DNA of 64,000 nucleotides from JACPYM01 sp031423495 (GTDB taxonomy: Bacteria; Acidobacteriota; Blastocatellia; RBC074), in assembly GCA_031423495.1 (NCBI GenBank), contig JANPFP010000066.1:1-64000 (forward strand). The letters run 5' to 3'. Below the pieces are notes generated by a model. It saw nothing but the letters and a program-made list of their open reading frames with translations. It searched no databases and had not been told where the DNA came from. Below, piece after piece: positions 49,863 through 58,521 of the stretch (position 1 is its first letter; every line of letters begins with the position of its first letter). Made by a program: the position numbers and the translations under genes.

Positions 49863-51299
49863 CTAGGCCGTTAATTCTGGAATCACGCGGCCTTCAACGA
49901 CGGTCGGCACTTCGTTGCGTCCGTTGTGTTTATAAGCCGTCTTGAATTGGTTCAAGCCCATCAAATGCAAGATGGTCGCGTGAATGTCGTGTACGTGTGC
50001 GCGTTTCTCAATCGCCTTGAACCCAATCTCATCCGTAGCGCCGATGATCTGCCCGCCCTTGATGCCTGCGCCCGCCATCCACATCGAGAAACCCCACGGA
50101 TTGTGATCGCGTCCGTCGCCTTTTTCGTTAAACGGCGTGCGTCCGAACTCGCCGCCCCAAATGACCAGCGTCGAATCAAGCAAGCCGCGTCCTTTCAAAT
50201 CGGCCAACAAGCCCGCAATCGGCAGGTCGCTCGCGCCGCACCATTTTGAATGATTGGCTTCGATGTTCGCGTGCGCATCCCAGCCGCTGCCCGAACCGGA
50301 ATAAAGTTGAATGAAGCGTACATCGCGTTCGACCAGACGGCGCGCGAGCAAACACATCGTACCGAACTTGTCGGTCTTCGCTTCGCCGATGCCGTAAAGT
50401 TTTTTGGTGATCTCAGTTTCTTTCGACAGGTCTACGGCTTCAGGCGCAGCGGATTGCATGCGATAGGCGAGTTCATACGAATTCAACCGAGCGAGCAATT
50501 CGGTGTCGTCGGGTTTGTCGGCGGAATAACGTTCGTTGAGTTGTTTGAGAAAATCGAGTTTGCCGCGTTGTTGCGCGTCGCTCACCGCATCAGGCGGCTT
50601 GACGTAATAGACCGGATTCGTACCCGCGCGAAATTGCGTGCCTTGATAAACCGCCGGTAAAAATCCGGCGCTCCAGTTTTTGGTGCCGCCTAGCACTTCG
50701 CCGCCATCTGCCATCACGACGTAAGTCGGCAGGTTCTGATTCGCCGTGCCCAACCCATAAGTCGCCCACGCGCCTAACGAAGGCCGCCCCGCCAGAATCG
50801 AACCCGTATTCATTTGGCAAACGGAGCCTACGTGATTGAGGCCGTCCATCCAGCACGAACGAATGACGGCGAGGTCGTCTGCGTGCTGGGCAATGTTCGG
50901 CAACCAATCGCTCACGGGAATACCGCTTTGCCCGTAATTTTTGAATACGCGCTGACTCGGCATGATCGTATTCGACGCCGTCCCCATCGCCGTGATCGGA
51001 CGCCCAAACGACAACGGCATCGGCTGCCCCGCGAGTTTCAATAGTTCAGGTTTGGGGTCGAACGTGTCTATATGCGAAGGCCCGCCTTCCAAAAACAACC
51101 AGATGACCGATTTGGCGCGCGGCGTGTGATGCGGCTTTTTCGCGGCGAGCGGATCAAGCCGGTTGCCCTCAGCAGCGAATCCGTCTGTGCCGAGGATAGA
51201 AGACAACGCGAGCGCAGAAAGTCCGGCGCTGGTTTGTTGCAAGAAGTGGCGACGGTGCAGAAAGTGATGTTGAGCAGAATCAAGTAAATCAGCTTTCAT
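49863..51299 (-). CDS. DUF1501 protein (Tat-exported)
   Basis: This 478-residue protein of the DUF1501 family is common in Planctomycetes, Verrucomicrobia and Acidobacteria and related to the sulfatase/alkaline-phosphatase fold. A Tat-like signal (LHRRHFLQQ then a hydrophobic Ala/Leu/Ser run) precedes AKSVIWLFLEGGPSHIDTFDPKPEL. LVIWGGEFGRTPFNEKGDGRDHNP and HDIHATILHLMGL follow near the end. These genes occur beside DUF1549/DUF1553 genes, as here, and the pair is believed to act on extracytoplasmic polymers. I chose ATG 51299; 22 codons further upstream are encoded by the palindromic repeat and should be excluded. Confidence 0.92.
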   Translation of the reverse strand: MKADLLDSAQHHFLHRRHFLQQTSAGLSALALSSILGTDGFAAEGNRLDPLAAKKPHHTPRAKSVIWLFLEGGPSHIDTFDPKPELLKLAGQPMPLSFGRPITAMGTASNTIMPSQRVFKNYGQSGIPVSDWLPNIAQHADDLAVIRSCWMDGLNHVGSVCQMNTGSILAGRPSLGAWATYGLGTANQNLPTYVVMADGGEVLGGTKNWSAGFLPAVYQGTQFRAGTNPVYYVKPPDAVSDAQQRGKLDFLKQLNERYSADKPDDTELLARLNSYELAYRMQSAAPEAVDLSKETEITKKLYGIGEAKTDKFGTMCLLARRLVERDVRFIQLYSGSGSGWDAHANIEANHSKWCGASDLPIAGLLADLKGRGLLDSTLVIWGGEFGRTPFNEKGDGRDHNPWGFSMWMAGAGIKGGQIIGATDEIGFKAIEKRAHVHDIHATILHLMGLNQFKTAYKHNGRNEVPTVVEGRVIPELTA

Positions 51300-51326
51300 A
51301 CTATTTCTCGTTTGGGTATCAACTGC

Positions 51327-51433
51327 CGTGTCAGTAGCCCGCGCGTAAGCAAGGGCTGCCTTCAAAATGTGTGCCTTGCAGCAACGGGCGCAAACTAGAG
51401 GCAGCCCTTGCTTACGCGCGGGCTACTGACACG
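51327..51433. repeat. palindromic element, copy 3 (35-bp perfect arms)
   Basis: The arms 51327-51361 and 51399-51433 are perfect complements over 35 positions around a 37-nt loop. The arm is the same length as in copies 1 and 2 and matches copy 1 at 28 of 35 positions. Every difference is mirrored in the opposite arm. It lies between the PSD1 and DUF1501 genes of one probable operon. Confidence 0.9.
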
Positions 51434-51440
51434 CGGCCAA

Positions 51441-53639
51441 TCAATTCACGTAAACAAACTCGTTTGCATTCAACAGCGCGTGGCAAAAATCGGTCAACGC
51501 CGCCGGACGTGCGCCTAGCAAGGTCGTTTGCTTTTGAATGAACTCACGCGCGGCTTGCCGTTCGTCAGTTGCAGGCATGCGCGCCAACGCCAAGCGATAA
51601 GCCAGCGTAACTTGCGCATCCAAATCTTCGCCCGCCGTGCGTTGCACTCGTTCGGCAAAGGCTTGCGCAGCCGCCAAGATCGTTTTGTCGTTCAACAGAT
51701 TCAACGCTTGTGGCGCAGTCGTCGTGACCGAACGCCTGCCGCAGCTTTCGTGCGTATCGGGCATATCGAACGCCTGAAACAGCGGATAGCGTGAGTTGCG
51801 CCGCACGAAGGCGTAAATGCTGCGGCGATTTTTGTTGGCTTCGGTTTCTTTGCGGTTCCAGCCGCCACGCACTTCCATCTCTTTGGGAATTTCAGGGAAG
51901 ATCGAGGGGCCATACATCTGTTCATTCAACGTGCCGCTCACGCGCAACACCGCATCGCGGATTTCTTCGCCGCTCAAGCGCGCGCGGCGAAAGCGCCATA
52001 GCAAATTGTTGTCAGGATCAACCTGCGCGGCCTGTTCGTTAAACGTTGCGGCCTGTTGATAAGCATTCGACAGCATCATCAGTCGGTGCATTCGCTTGAG
52101 GCTCCAGCCCTGTTCGACAAAAGTTGCCGCCAGCCAATCCAATAACTCAGAGTGCGTTTCGGTTTCGCGCATCTTTCCAAAATCGTTGGGCGAACCCACG
52201 ATGCCGCGTCCGAAATGGTGATGCCAGAGGCGATTGACCATCACGCGCGCGACCAAAGGATTTTTCGGATCAGTCAGCCAGTTCGCCAACGCAGTGCGGC
52301 GTCCGGTCGAGACGACTTTGCCGCACGGTTCAACCTGCGCGTCACGCGGTTCGATGATCGTCAGATAACCGGGCTGAACTTCTGCGCCGTAATTGTCATA
52401 GCCGCCGCCATTGAGCAAAAAGTGTTTCGGCGCTTCGAGGCCTACGTCAGTGATGCCCGAACCCAGCGGCAGCGGCGCGGGTTTGCTCGCATCAAATTTT
52501 GCCAACTCAGTCCGCAAGGCTTCCCACTGTTTTTTCTGTTCGCCTTTCAGCTTTTGCGCAACGCCGTTGCCGTCTTCGTCTACGCCGTAATTCAACTGCC
52601 ATTGCGCCTTGTGATACATCAGCCATTGCATCGTGTCGCGCTTTGCTGCTGGCGTATTCACCGCCAATTGAATCTCTGCCGGATACTTGTCGAAGTTGTC
52701 GTCATAGATCGCTTTGCGCGCGACGGCTTCGAGTTTATCGAGTTGTTCTTGCAAGTCTTTGGTTTGGGCTTCCCACGCGGCGCGCTTGCGGGCGTAATCA
52801 TCCTGCTCTGCTTTCGACACCAATACGTAATCATCTTTTGCGCGCGTCGCAGCAAAGAAAGCCTGCAAGCGGTAATAGTCTTTCTGCAACACCGGATCGT
52901 ATTTGTGATCGTGGCAGCGCGCGCAGGCATAAGTCGTACCGAGCAAGGCCGCGCCGACCGTATCAGTGATGTCGTTCAAAATTTCCTGCCGCCGCTGCAT
53001 CAAATTGCGCGCATTGTATTCATCGGGGTAATGCCGATTGAAACCCGTGGCGACCAATGCTTCAGGGTCATCCGGCCACAACTCATCGCCCGCGATTTGT
53101 TCTTTGATGAAGCGGTCGTAAGGCTTATCGGCATTGAACGCGCGAATCACATAATCACGATAACGCCACACGTGAGGCCGCGTGTCGTCGGCTTTGAATC
53201 CGTCGCTCTCGGCGTAACGCGCTACGTCAAGCCAATGCCGCGCCCACTTCTCGCCGTAACGCGGACTCGCCAGCAAGCGATCAACGACACGCTCAAACGC
53301 TTTCGGCGAACGGTCGTTGACGAAAGCGTCAACCTCTTCCGGCGTAGGCGGCAAGCCCGTCAAATCAAACGTAGCCCGTCGCAACAGCGTCACCTTGTCC
53401 GCCGCTGCGGCAGGCTTGAGCGCACTGGCTTCGAGTTTTTGCAGGATGAAAGCGTCTACCGGCGACTTGATCCACGTGCGCTTCTTAACCGCAGGCACGG
53501 CGGGTTTGGTGACAGGCTTATAAGCCCAATGGCTCAGATGCTCTTTGGTGAAAGCCGCATGATCGGCGAGTGTCAATACACCACAACCCAACGCAACCAA
53601 CGCGGCGAGCAAGGCTTTGAAGCGAAAAGAGACGCGCAT
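51441..53639 (-). CDS. DUF1549/DUF1553 (PSD1-type) exported protein
   Basis: This 732-residue protein has a signal peptide (RFKALLAALVALGCGVLTLA). DUF1549 lies at about 55-270 (SPVDAFILQKLE, FDLTGLPPTPEEVDAFV, RYGEKWARHWLDVARYAESDG, ending with CARCHDHKYDP, a CXXCH motif). DUF1553 lies at about 440-690 (NPLVARVMVNRLWHHHFGRGIV, GWSLKRMHRLMMLSNAYQQ, ESCGRRSVTTTAPQALNLLND). A Lys/Glu-rich stretch separates them. Unlike the larger homologue at 60750-63917 it lacks the N-terminal cytochrome domain. Biochemical function is unknown; it precedes the DUF1501 gene as in most genomes that have the pair. Confidence 0.92.
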   Translation of the reverse strand: MRVSFRFKALLAALVALGCGVLTLADHAAFTKEHLSHWAYKPVTKPAVPAVKKRTWIKSPVDAFILQKLEASALKPAAAADKVTLLRRATFDLTGLPPTPEEVDAFVNDRSPKAFERVVDRLLASPRYGEKWARHWLDVARYAESDGFKADDTRPHVWRYRDYVIRAFNADKPYDRFIKEQIAGDELWPDDPEALVATGFNRHYPDEYNARNLMQRRQEILNDITDTVGAALLGTTYACARCHDHKYDPVLQKDYYRLQAFFAATRAKDDYVLVSKAEQDDYARKRAAWEAQTKDLQEQLDKLEAVARKAIYDDNFDKYPAEIQLAVNTPAAKRDTMQWLMYHKAQWQLNYGVDEDGNGVAQKLKGEQKKQWEALRTELAKFDASKPAPLPLGSGITDVGLEAPKHFLLNGGGYDNYGAEVQPGYLTIIEPRDAQVEPCGKVVSTGRRTALANWLTDPKNPLVARVMVNRLWHHHFGRGIVGSPNDFGKMRETETHSELLDWLAATFVEQGWSLKRMHRLMMLSNAYQQAATFNEQAAQVDPDNNLLWRFRRARLSGEEIRDAVLRVSGTLNEQMYGPSIFPEIPKEMEVRGGWNRKETEANKNRRSIYAFVRRNSRYPLFQAFDMPDTHESCGRRSVTTTAPQALNLLNDKTILAAAQAFAERVQRTAGEDLDAQVTLAYRLALARMPATDERQAAREFIQKQTTLLGARPAALTDFCHALLNANEFVYVN

Positions 53640-53796
53640 AATTTTTTCTCCGGTGACAAAGGCAGGAATCCGTTTAACGACGCGGCGGATTTTAGGCGGA
53701 GCTTGGCAGAAACGCTAGCGAAAGTGGCGATAATTATCGCGGTTAGCGGTGGGACTGATGACAGCTTCTCTTTCTATATGAGTTAGGCGAGATGAG

Positions 53797-55137
53797 TTAG
53801 GTTGATCTTCCATCGCCGTCATAAAAGCCCGCGCGGCGATAAGATTCGTCGAGCATCTCTACGACGTGTTTGACTTCGCACGAGGCGTCGAACATCCGCA
53901 CGCCCGCGCCGAGTTGCATGTGGCAGCCGGGGTTGGCCGTGACCAGCGTGTCTGCGCCGGTGGCTTTCACTTTATGAATCTTGTCTGAGAGCAGCGCCTC
54001 TGACATTTCGGGTTCGCTGAGGTTGTAAATGCCCGCGCCGCCGCAGCAATCCTGAAAGCCCGCGAGTTGTTTGTATTCAAGTCCCGGAATCGTTTGCAGC
54101 ACTTTTTGCGGCGCGGTTTGTACGCGCTGGGCGTGATAGAGGTGGCACGGCGCGTCGTATGTCACGGTTTGATTGAGTTCCGCACCGGCCTTGATTTCGC
54201 CGTCTGCTAAAAACTCCGTCACGTCTTTGACGCGCGCGGCAAAGGCTTTTGCGCGTTCGGCATAGGCTTCATCGTGCTTGAGCAATTCGCCGTATTCTTT
54301 TAACAGCGCGCCGCAACCCGCTGCGTTGATGATGATCGTGGCGTTGGCGGCTTCATGCTCGAAGGCTTCAATGTTGCGCCGCGCGAGTTGGCGTGCAGTG
54401 TCGAGTTCGCCCGAATGCGCGTGCAATGCGCCGCAACAGGCTTGCGCGCCCACGTGTTGATTGCGCGCCCCGTTCACCGCCAGCACGCGCGTCGTCGCGT
54501 CGTTGACGTGCTTGAATAAACCTTCCATCACACAACCGGTGAACACTGAAACGGCCCGCGGTTTCGTCGTCTGGCATTGCGCCGCATCGCGCCGCGTCGC
54601 TTTACCGGTCGGGCGCGTCGTATCCAACAACGAAAACGCAAAATCCATTTGCGCTGATTGCCGTTTCAAAAAGCCCGAACGCAAAGCCCACTTCGTCAGT
54701 GGAAAGCTGCGCACGAGGCGCAACAATAAAAAGTTCAACCGCAAGCGCCACGGATAAGGAAACATATGCCGCAACGCCAGCTTCAACATGCTTTTCTGAA
54801 ACAAGCCGCCCCGCTTGGTTGGATTGGCAGTTTTTTGTTTGAGCAAATCTTCGCGCGCGGCCTCGAGCAGGAAGCCGTAATTCACGCCCGCCGGACAAGC
54901 CGTTTCGCACGCGCGGCAACCCAGACATAAATCAATGTGTTTTTGATAAGCGGGCGAACTGGCTTCGAGACGGCCTTCGGCGACGGCTCGCATCAGGTAA
55001 ATGCGTCCGCGCGGACTGTCGTTTTCGTTGCCCAGTTGCTGATAGGTCGGACACGCAGGCAAGCACAGGCCGCAATGTATGCAGCCCAATAGCTTGTCGG
55101 TTTCGTTCTGTAATGCGGTGGTTAGTCCAGTACTCAT
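53797..55137 (-). CDS. glcF: glycolate oxidase iron-sulfur subunit
   Basis: This 446-residue GlcF-like protein has two [4Fe-4S] motifs, CIHCGLCLPACPTY and CLGCRACETACP followed by AG. Two CCG domains follow (CCGALHAH in the first, FQDCCGGAGIYNLSEPEM in the second). It passes electrons from glycolate oxidation to the respiratory chain at the membrane. I chose ATG 55137 (MSTGLTTALQNETDKLLGC). The frame runs upstream through a repeat that spells a false hydrophobic leader. It lies downstream of glcE on the same strand, separated by the AAAAGGC heptamer element. glcD is not in the window. Confidence 0.9.
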   Translation of the reverse strand: MSTGLTTALQNETDKLLGCIHCGLCLPACPTYQQLGNENDSPRGRIYLMRAVAEGRLEASSPAYQKHIDLCLGCRACETACPAGVNYGFLLEAAREDLLKQKTANPTKRGGLFQKSMLKLALRHMFPYPWRLRLNFLLLRLVRSFPLTKWALRSGFLKRQSAQMDFAFSLLDTTRPTGKATRRDAAQCQTTKPRAVSVFTGCVMEGLFKHVNDATTRVLAVNGARNQHVGAQACCGALHAHSGELDTARQLARRNIEAFEHEAANATIIINAAGCGALLKEYGELLKHDEAYAERAKAFAARVKDVTEFLADGEIKAGAELNQTVTYDAPCHLYHAQRVQTAPQKVLQTIPGLEYKQLAGFQDCCGGAGIYNLSEPEMSEALLSDKIHKVKATGADTLVTANPGCHMQLGAGVRMFDASCEVKHVVEMLDESYRRAGFYDGDGRST

Positions 55138-55140
55138 TGA

Positions 55141-55264
55141 AATCAAAAGGCAAAAGGCAAAAGGCAAAAGGCAAAAGTGAAGAACCGCACGCAAGGTAAA
55201 AATAAAAGAGAGCAAGTGCCGCCCTTTTGATTTTTGCCTTTTGCCTTTTGCCTTTTGATTTTTT
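55141..55264. repeat. inverted CAAAAGG heptamer repeat
   Basis: The left half (55141-55177) has four tandem AAAAGGC-type heptamers. The right half (55223-55264) has three complementary GCCTTTT units flanked by GATTTTT. It sits between glcE and glcF and abuts the glcF start codon. Confidence 0.8.
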
Positions 55265-55284
55265 CCATCGTCAAGAGTGAGAGC

Positions 55285-56622
55285 TTATAGCCCCGCCACA
55301 AATCGCCCGAAATTCAGCCGATTGTGCGGGTCGTATTGTTTTTTCAAGCCTTGCATCAACGTCGTCGTAGCGCCCGCGTCGCCCCATACGTCGAGTTGAT
55401 TTTTGAGTTCGTCGGGTGCGCGCAAGATGACCATGTGTCCGCCGTTTTGTTTGGCGAATTCGCGCAACTCAAGCAACAGCTTGAACTGATGTTTGCTGCG
55501 TAACTCGCTTAACAAATCGGCGCTGCCGTGAATGCGCAGCACGCCGTTGGCCGCGTGCGCGCGCAACATCGCCGTCGGCATCAGGCGTTGCGCGGTTTCA
55601 ATCAGCTTCCCCAAATCAGTCGGCAACGCGACGGCGCGCAAACTGAAACAGCGTTCGTCGCTGGTTTCGCTGGTGTAATAGTCGTGCCAAAACGTACTTG
55701 CGTCCGTGCTGCTCAACACCGTATTCGCCATGCCATTGCCCAACCGCGCGGCTTCGCCGGTTTGCCACGCGACGGTTTCCTGCTCTTCGTTGACATAACG
55801 CAACACGAGCGCGAAACGGTTTTCATCAATCGGTAAGCCGGATTGTGGCGAAAGCAATTCGGTCGCGGTGGGTTGCAAGTCTGACTCGGTGAGCCGCGCC
55901 ATCAAGGCGCACAGCGTCGCCGCATCGTTCGCGTAAAAGACTTGCGTCGCATCGGCTTGCGGCAAGGCGCGCATCTTGAAAAATAACTCAGCCAGAATGA
56001 CCAGCGTGCCGAAACTGCCTGTATAAAGTTTGCAGAGTTCGTAACCGGCTACGTTTTTGACGACCTTGCCGCCCGCGCTGGTGATTGTTCCATCGGCGTG
56101 TACGACGCGGCATCCGACCAGCCAGTCGCGGGGCGTGCCGTAACCCGCGCGCAAAGGCCCATAACTCGCAGTCGCCACCGTCGCGCCAATCGTCGAGCGT
56201 TCGTCACCAAACGGGTCGAGCGGCAAAAACTGATTGTGTTCTGCCGCGCGCAAATTGAAATCGCGCAAGCTGACACCGGCTTCAACGGAACACGTCAAAT
56301 CGGCGGGTTCGTATTCAAGCACGCACGCCATCTTCGCCGTCGAAACGATCAGATGAAATTGCACGATGGCGTTGCCCATTTCGAGCCAAGTACCCGCTCC
56401 CGCCGGAGCTACGCGCCAATTGGATTCGTGCGCGAGTTTCATCATCGCGCTCAGTTCTTCGATATTGTGCGGATAGGCGATAACGCGAGTTTCTGCTTCG
56501 CCGAGGCGAAAGGCGTTGCCGTGAGTTTGCGTGACGCGGTCTGCGCCGAAGGCCTCGGCTAATCGTTGCGCAACTGCCGCTGGCGTGACCGAAGGCACAG
56601 CCGTCAGGCTCGAACTTTCCAT
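55285..56622 (-). CDS. glcE: glycolate oxidase FAD-binding subunit GlcE
   Basis: This 445-residue PCMH-type FAD-binding protein shows the GlcE pattern: PAGAGTWLEMGN, FLPLDPFGDERSTIGATVAT, GPLRAGYGTPRDWLVGC, GGKVVKNVAGYELCKLYTG and GTLVILAELFFK. It is longer than typical GlcE (about 350), the extra length being in the C-terminal half. With GlcF and GlcD it forms glycolate dehydrogenase, oxidising glycolate to glyoxylate. GlcD is absent here. The start is uncertain: ATG 56622 or 56670 are both possible and neither has a good ribosome-binding site. Confidence 0.85.
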   Translation of the reverse strand: MESSSLTAVPSVTPAAVAQRLAEAFGADRVTQTHGNAFRLGEAETRVIAYPHNIEELSAMMKLAHESNWRVAPAGAGTWLEMGNAIVQFHLIVSTAKMACVLEYEPADLTCSVEAGVSLRDFNLRAAEHNQFLPLDPFGDERSTIGATVATASYGPLRAGYGTPRDWLVGCRVVHADGTITSAGGKVVKNVAGYELCKLYTGSFGTLVILAELFFKMRALPQADATQVFYANDAATLCALMARLTESDLQPTATELLSPQSGLPIDENRFALVLRYVNEEQETVAWQTGEAARLGNGMANTVLSSTDASTFWHDYYTSETSDERCFSLRAVALPTDLGKLIETAQRLMPTAMLRAHAANGVLRIHGSADLLSELRSKHQFKLLLELREFAKQNGGHMVILRAPDELKNQLDVWGDAGATTTLMQGLKKQYDPHNRLNFGRFVAGL

Positions 56623-56694
56623 AAGATTCAGTGTTTGGAGTAATGCAGAATAGTTGATGAGTGATGTCATCAACAGGCCGATTTTATAGCACGC

Positions 56695-57051
56695 TCACGC
56701 CGTTTGTGCGAGCGCGTCGCGCAACGCATCTATTGCCAGCAAGGCGCAATGTTCTTTGTTGCGCGGCAATCCGCCTAGCGCCTGCTTGAGGTCAATTGGT
56801 TTTATTTGTCGCGCGTTGGCGACCGATTGATGGATGAGCATTTCGGTCAACAACGAAGCAGCCGCAATGCATGGCGGGCAGCATTGCGCTTCAAAACTGG
56901 CGGCGATGATTTGATCGTCTGCGAGTTTGAGATAAAGGTTCAACAGGTCACCGCACACCGGATTGGTCGCTGTGCCTTTGTGCGTAGCGTCAGGCAATGT
57001 GCCGGTGTTGCGCGGGTTGTCGAGATGGTCGAGGACAGTGGGTGAATACAT
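56695..57051 (-). CDS. NifU/IscU-like iron-sulfur scaffold protein
   Basis: This 118-residue scaffold protein has the three conserved cysteine sites of NifU/IscU on which Fe-S clusters are built: NPVCGDLLNLY, ECCP-type QCCPPCIAAASLLTEM and KEHCALLA. The start MYSPTVLDHLDNPRN is typical of NifU N-domains. The C-terminal Nfu domain is absent. In related genomes it normally follows a cysteine desulfurase gene directly. Here the desulfurase is 1.47 kb upstream, separated by the EEP cassette. It lies between that cassette and glcE. Confidence 0.88.
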   Translation of the reverse strand: MYSPTVLDHLDNPRNTGTLPDATHKGTATNPVCGDLLNLYLKLADDQIIAASFEAQCCPPCIAAASLLTEMLIHQSVANARQIKPIDLKQALGGLPRNKEHCALLAIDALRDALAQTA

Positions 57052-57136
57052 AAATTAAGGCGGTTGAATTATCGTACACCGAAGCTCAGCACTCGATTGA
57101 CGTGCTTGCCATCGAACGCGATGTCTTGCGCCTTGT

Positions 57137-57631
57137 TTATGTCTTTCGGGGAGCACGCGATATTTGTCGCAGAGGTTTCTCACTCAACGCTTCGTTAGCG
57201 CTAGCAATAAGTGATTGTGCCAATGACACAACTTGTGGTGATCGCAAAACCGTGCTGAGTACTTGGATGAACTCTTGGTCATTATCTGCGCGATTGTCAG
57301 GCTTATTTCCTGGTTCTATTCCCCGAAATGGGTCTAATTCTCTTTGGTTTTTAAAAAACTCTGCCTCCAATGTAGCCGGATAAGCTAAACCTTTAGCTTG
57401 TTCAACTATAAAAAGTGCGCGGCGGTAATTGTCGAGTGCAGGCACTACAATATCGAAAGAAAAGATGATCTTATCTTCGCCTCTGCGAGTGAGTACTGGG
57501 CTAATTTCGGCCTGTAACACTCCGCTAGTCTGTTGGGAAAGCGCCTGCGCTTGCGCCTTGAGAATGTTTAGCGGGGATTGAATTTGAGGCCGAATTTCAG
57601 TAGGCCATAAACTACCAATGTTATCTTCCAT
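57137..57631 (-). CDS. hypothetical partner of EEP protein (164 aa)
   Basis: This soluble 164-residue protein follows the EEP gene by 12 nt, with AAAGGA before its ATG, so the two are co-transcribed. The N-terminal half runs SPLNILKAQAQALSQQTSGV, then strands (DKIIFSFDIVVPALDNYRRA, LFIVEQ). A Pro/Asp-rich linker follows, then an amphipathic helix pair (EFIQVLSTVLRSPQVVSLAQ). I recognise no family and see no catalytic motif. The base composition is clearly more A+T-rich than neighbours. A small accessory or inhibitor protein for the EEP enzyme is one possibility; nothing proves it. Confidence 0.65.
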   Translation of the reverse strand: MEDNIGSLWPTEIRPQIQSPLNILKAQAQALSQQTSGVLQAEISPVLTRRGEDKIIFSFDIVVPALDNYRRALFIVEQAKGLAYPATLEAEFFKNQRELDPFRGIEPGNKPDNRADNDQEFIQVLSTVLRSPQVVSLAQSLIASANEALSEKPLRQISRAPRKT

Positions 57632-57643
57632 AACTGCGTCCTT

Positions 57644-58474
57644 TCACACATTGAGCCGGAGTATGACCGGCAAATGATCTGACAAGTGGTTCTTGTCTGG
57701 AGCGCCATCGCTTCCTAACAAATTATGAGTACCATCGAAGTCAAGCACAAGCACATCCTTCAAGTACTGAATCAATGATGGACGTAATAGGGCTTGGTCA
57801 AGCATACCCCAATGAGGATTATGCAAAACGCTTGAGCGCCAAAAATGACTTCCTGCTGGGCCGACAGTTCGATCTCCTAGCAGTCCCCACATCGGATTAT
57901 AAAACCGACGGCGTAACTGGCCGCGATGTTCGCGGTCGGGAAGCTCGGCTAGCGCCCGCGTCATCAGTCCGTGGATGCCAGTAGCCAATGTCATACCAGG
58001 GTCATACGGATACATATTGAAATCACCAATGAGCAGGGTGTTGCGATGGTGCGAGCGGTCTTCGAATTCCGCGATTTCTTGACTCACTTCCATAGCGACC
58101 GATGCCTGATCTTCAACACTGTTGCCGCCCATTTTAGAAGGCAAGTGTACTCCTGCGATCAAAATTTCTGGCGGCGTCATAACGGTAGACCTGAGTCGCC
58201 AGATAGCGACCTCGCGCCCTTGGCTAGTGTAACGATGCACGAAGTCTCGTTTTGCGAGCCGCGTAATGGCACGTACTTTTGTTTTTTCGTAATCCGCTTC
58301 TCGGTAAGTTCCGAGGCCGAGTTTGTTGATGTCTTGCAGCACTGGTGATAAGTCGTCTGACGATTCAGCGAGAAGAAATACGTCTACCTGATGCGTCAAC
58401 GCTAAACATGGCAAATGCTCTAACGCGTTTTGTTTTTTGGCTAGGTTCCAAAAGAGGATCGTTTTCAAGTTCAC
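57644..58474 (-). CDS. endonuclease/exonuclease/phosphatase (EEP) family protein
   Basis: This 276-residue EEP-fold protein shows all the signature residues: TILFWNL near the N-terminus, LLAES (metal Glu, about 37), AGVHLPS, LLIGDFNMYP (about 150-153), MLDQALL and LSDHLPVIL (SDH at about 265-267). The fold covers metal-dependent DNases, RNases and phosphatases, so the substrate is open. I chose GTG 58474 (VNLKTILFWN); GTG 58477 is possible and a frame reaching 58525 would overlap the desulfurase stop. It has no signal peptide. It lies between the cysteine desulfurase and NifU-like genes with a 164-residue partner 12 nt downstream, in A+T-rich DNA that suggests insertion. Confidence 0.82.
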   Translation of the reverse strand: MNLKTILFWNLAKKQNALEHLPCLALTHQVDVFLLAESSDDLSPVLQDINKLGLGTYREADYEKTKVRAITRLAKRDFVHRYTSQGREVAIWRLRSTVMTPPEILIAGVHLPSKMGGNSVEDQASVAMEVSQEIAEFEDRSHHRNTLLIGDFNMYPYDPGMTLATGIHGLMTRALAELPDREHRGQLRRRFYNPMWGLLGDRTVGPAGSHFWRSSVLHNPHWGMLDQALLRPSLIQYLKDVLVLDFDGTHNLLGSDGAPDKNHLSDHLPVILRLNV

Positions 58475-58521
58475 CACCTGAAGGCAAAGTTTGTTATGTC
58501 TTTTTAAAAAATAGAGGAGCG

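Noticed and set aside
51300..51365. N-terminal extension of the DUF1501 protein
   Set aside because: It is encoded by the palindromic element at 51327-51433; the family start with the Tat signal is at 51299.
52152..53786. 544-codon plus-strand open frame
   Set aside because: It is antisense to the well-supported PSD1 gene; it has no family resemblance and no ribosome-binding site.
55138..55215. Apparent hydrophobic signal peptide in front of glcF
   Set aside because: The residues are spelled by the CAAAAGG heptamer repeat; GlcF is cytoplasmic-side and its family start is at 55137.
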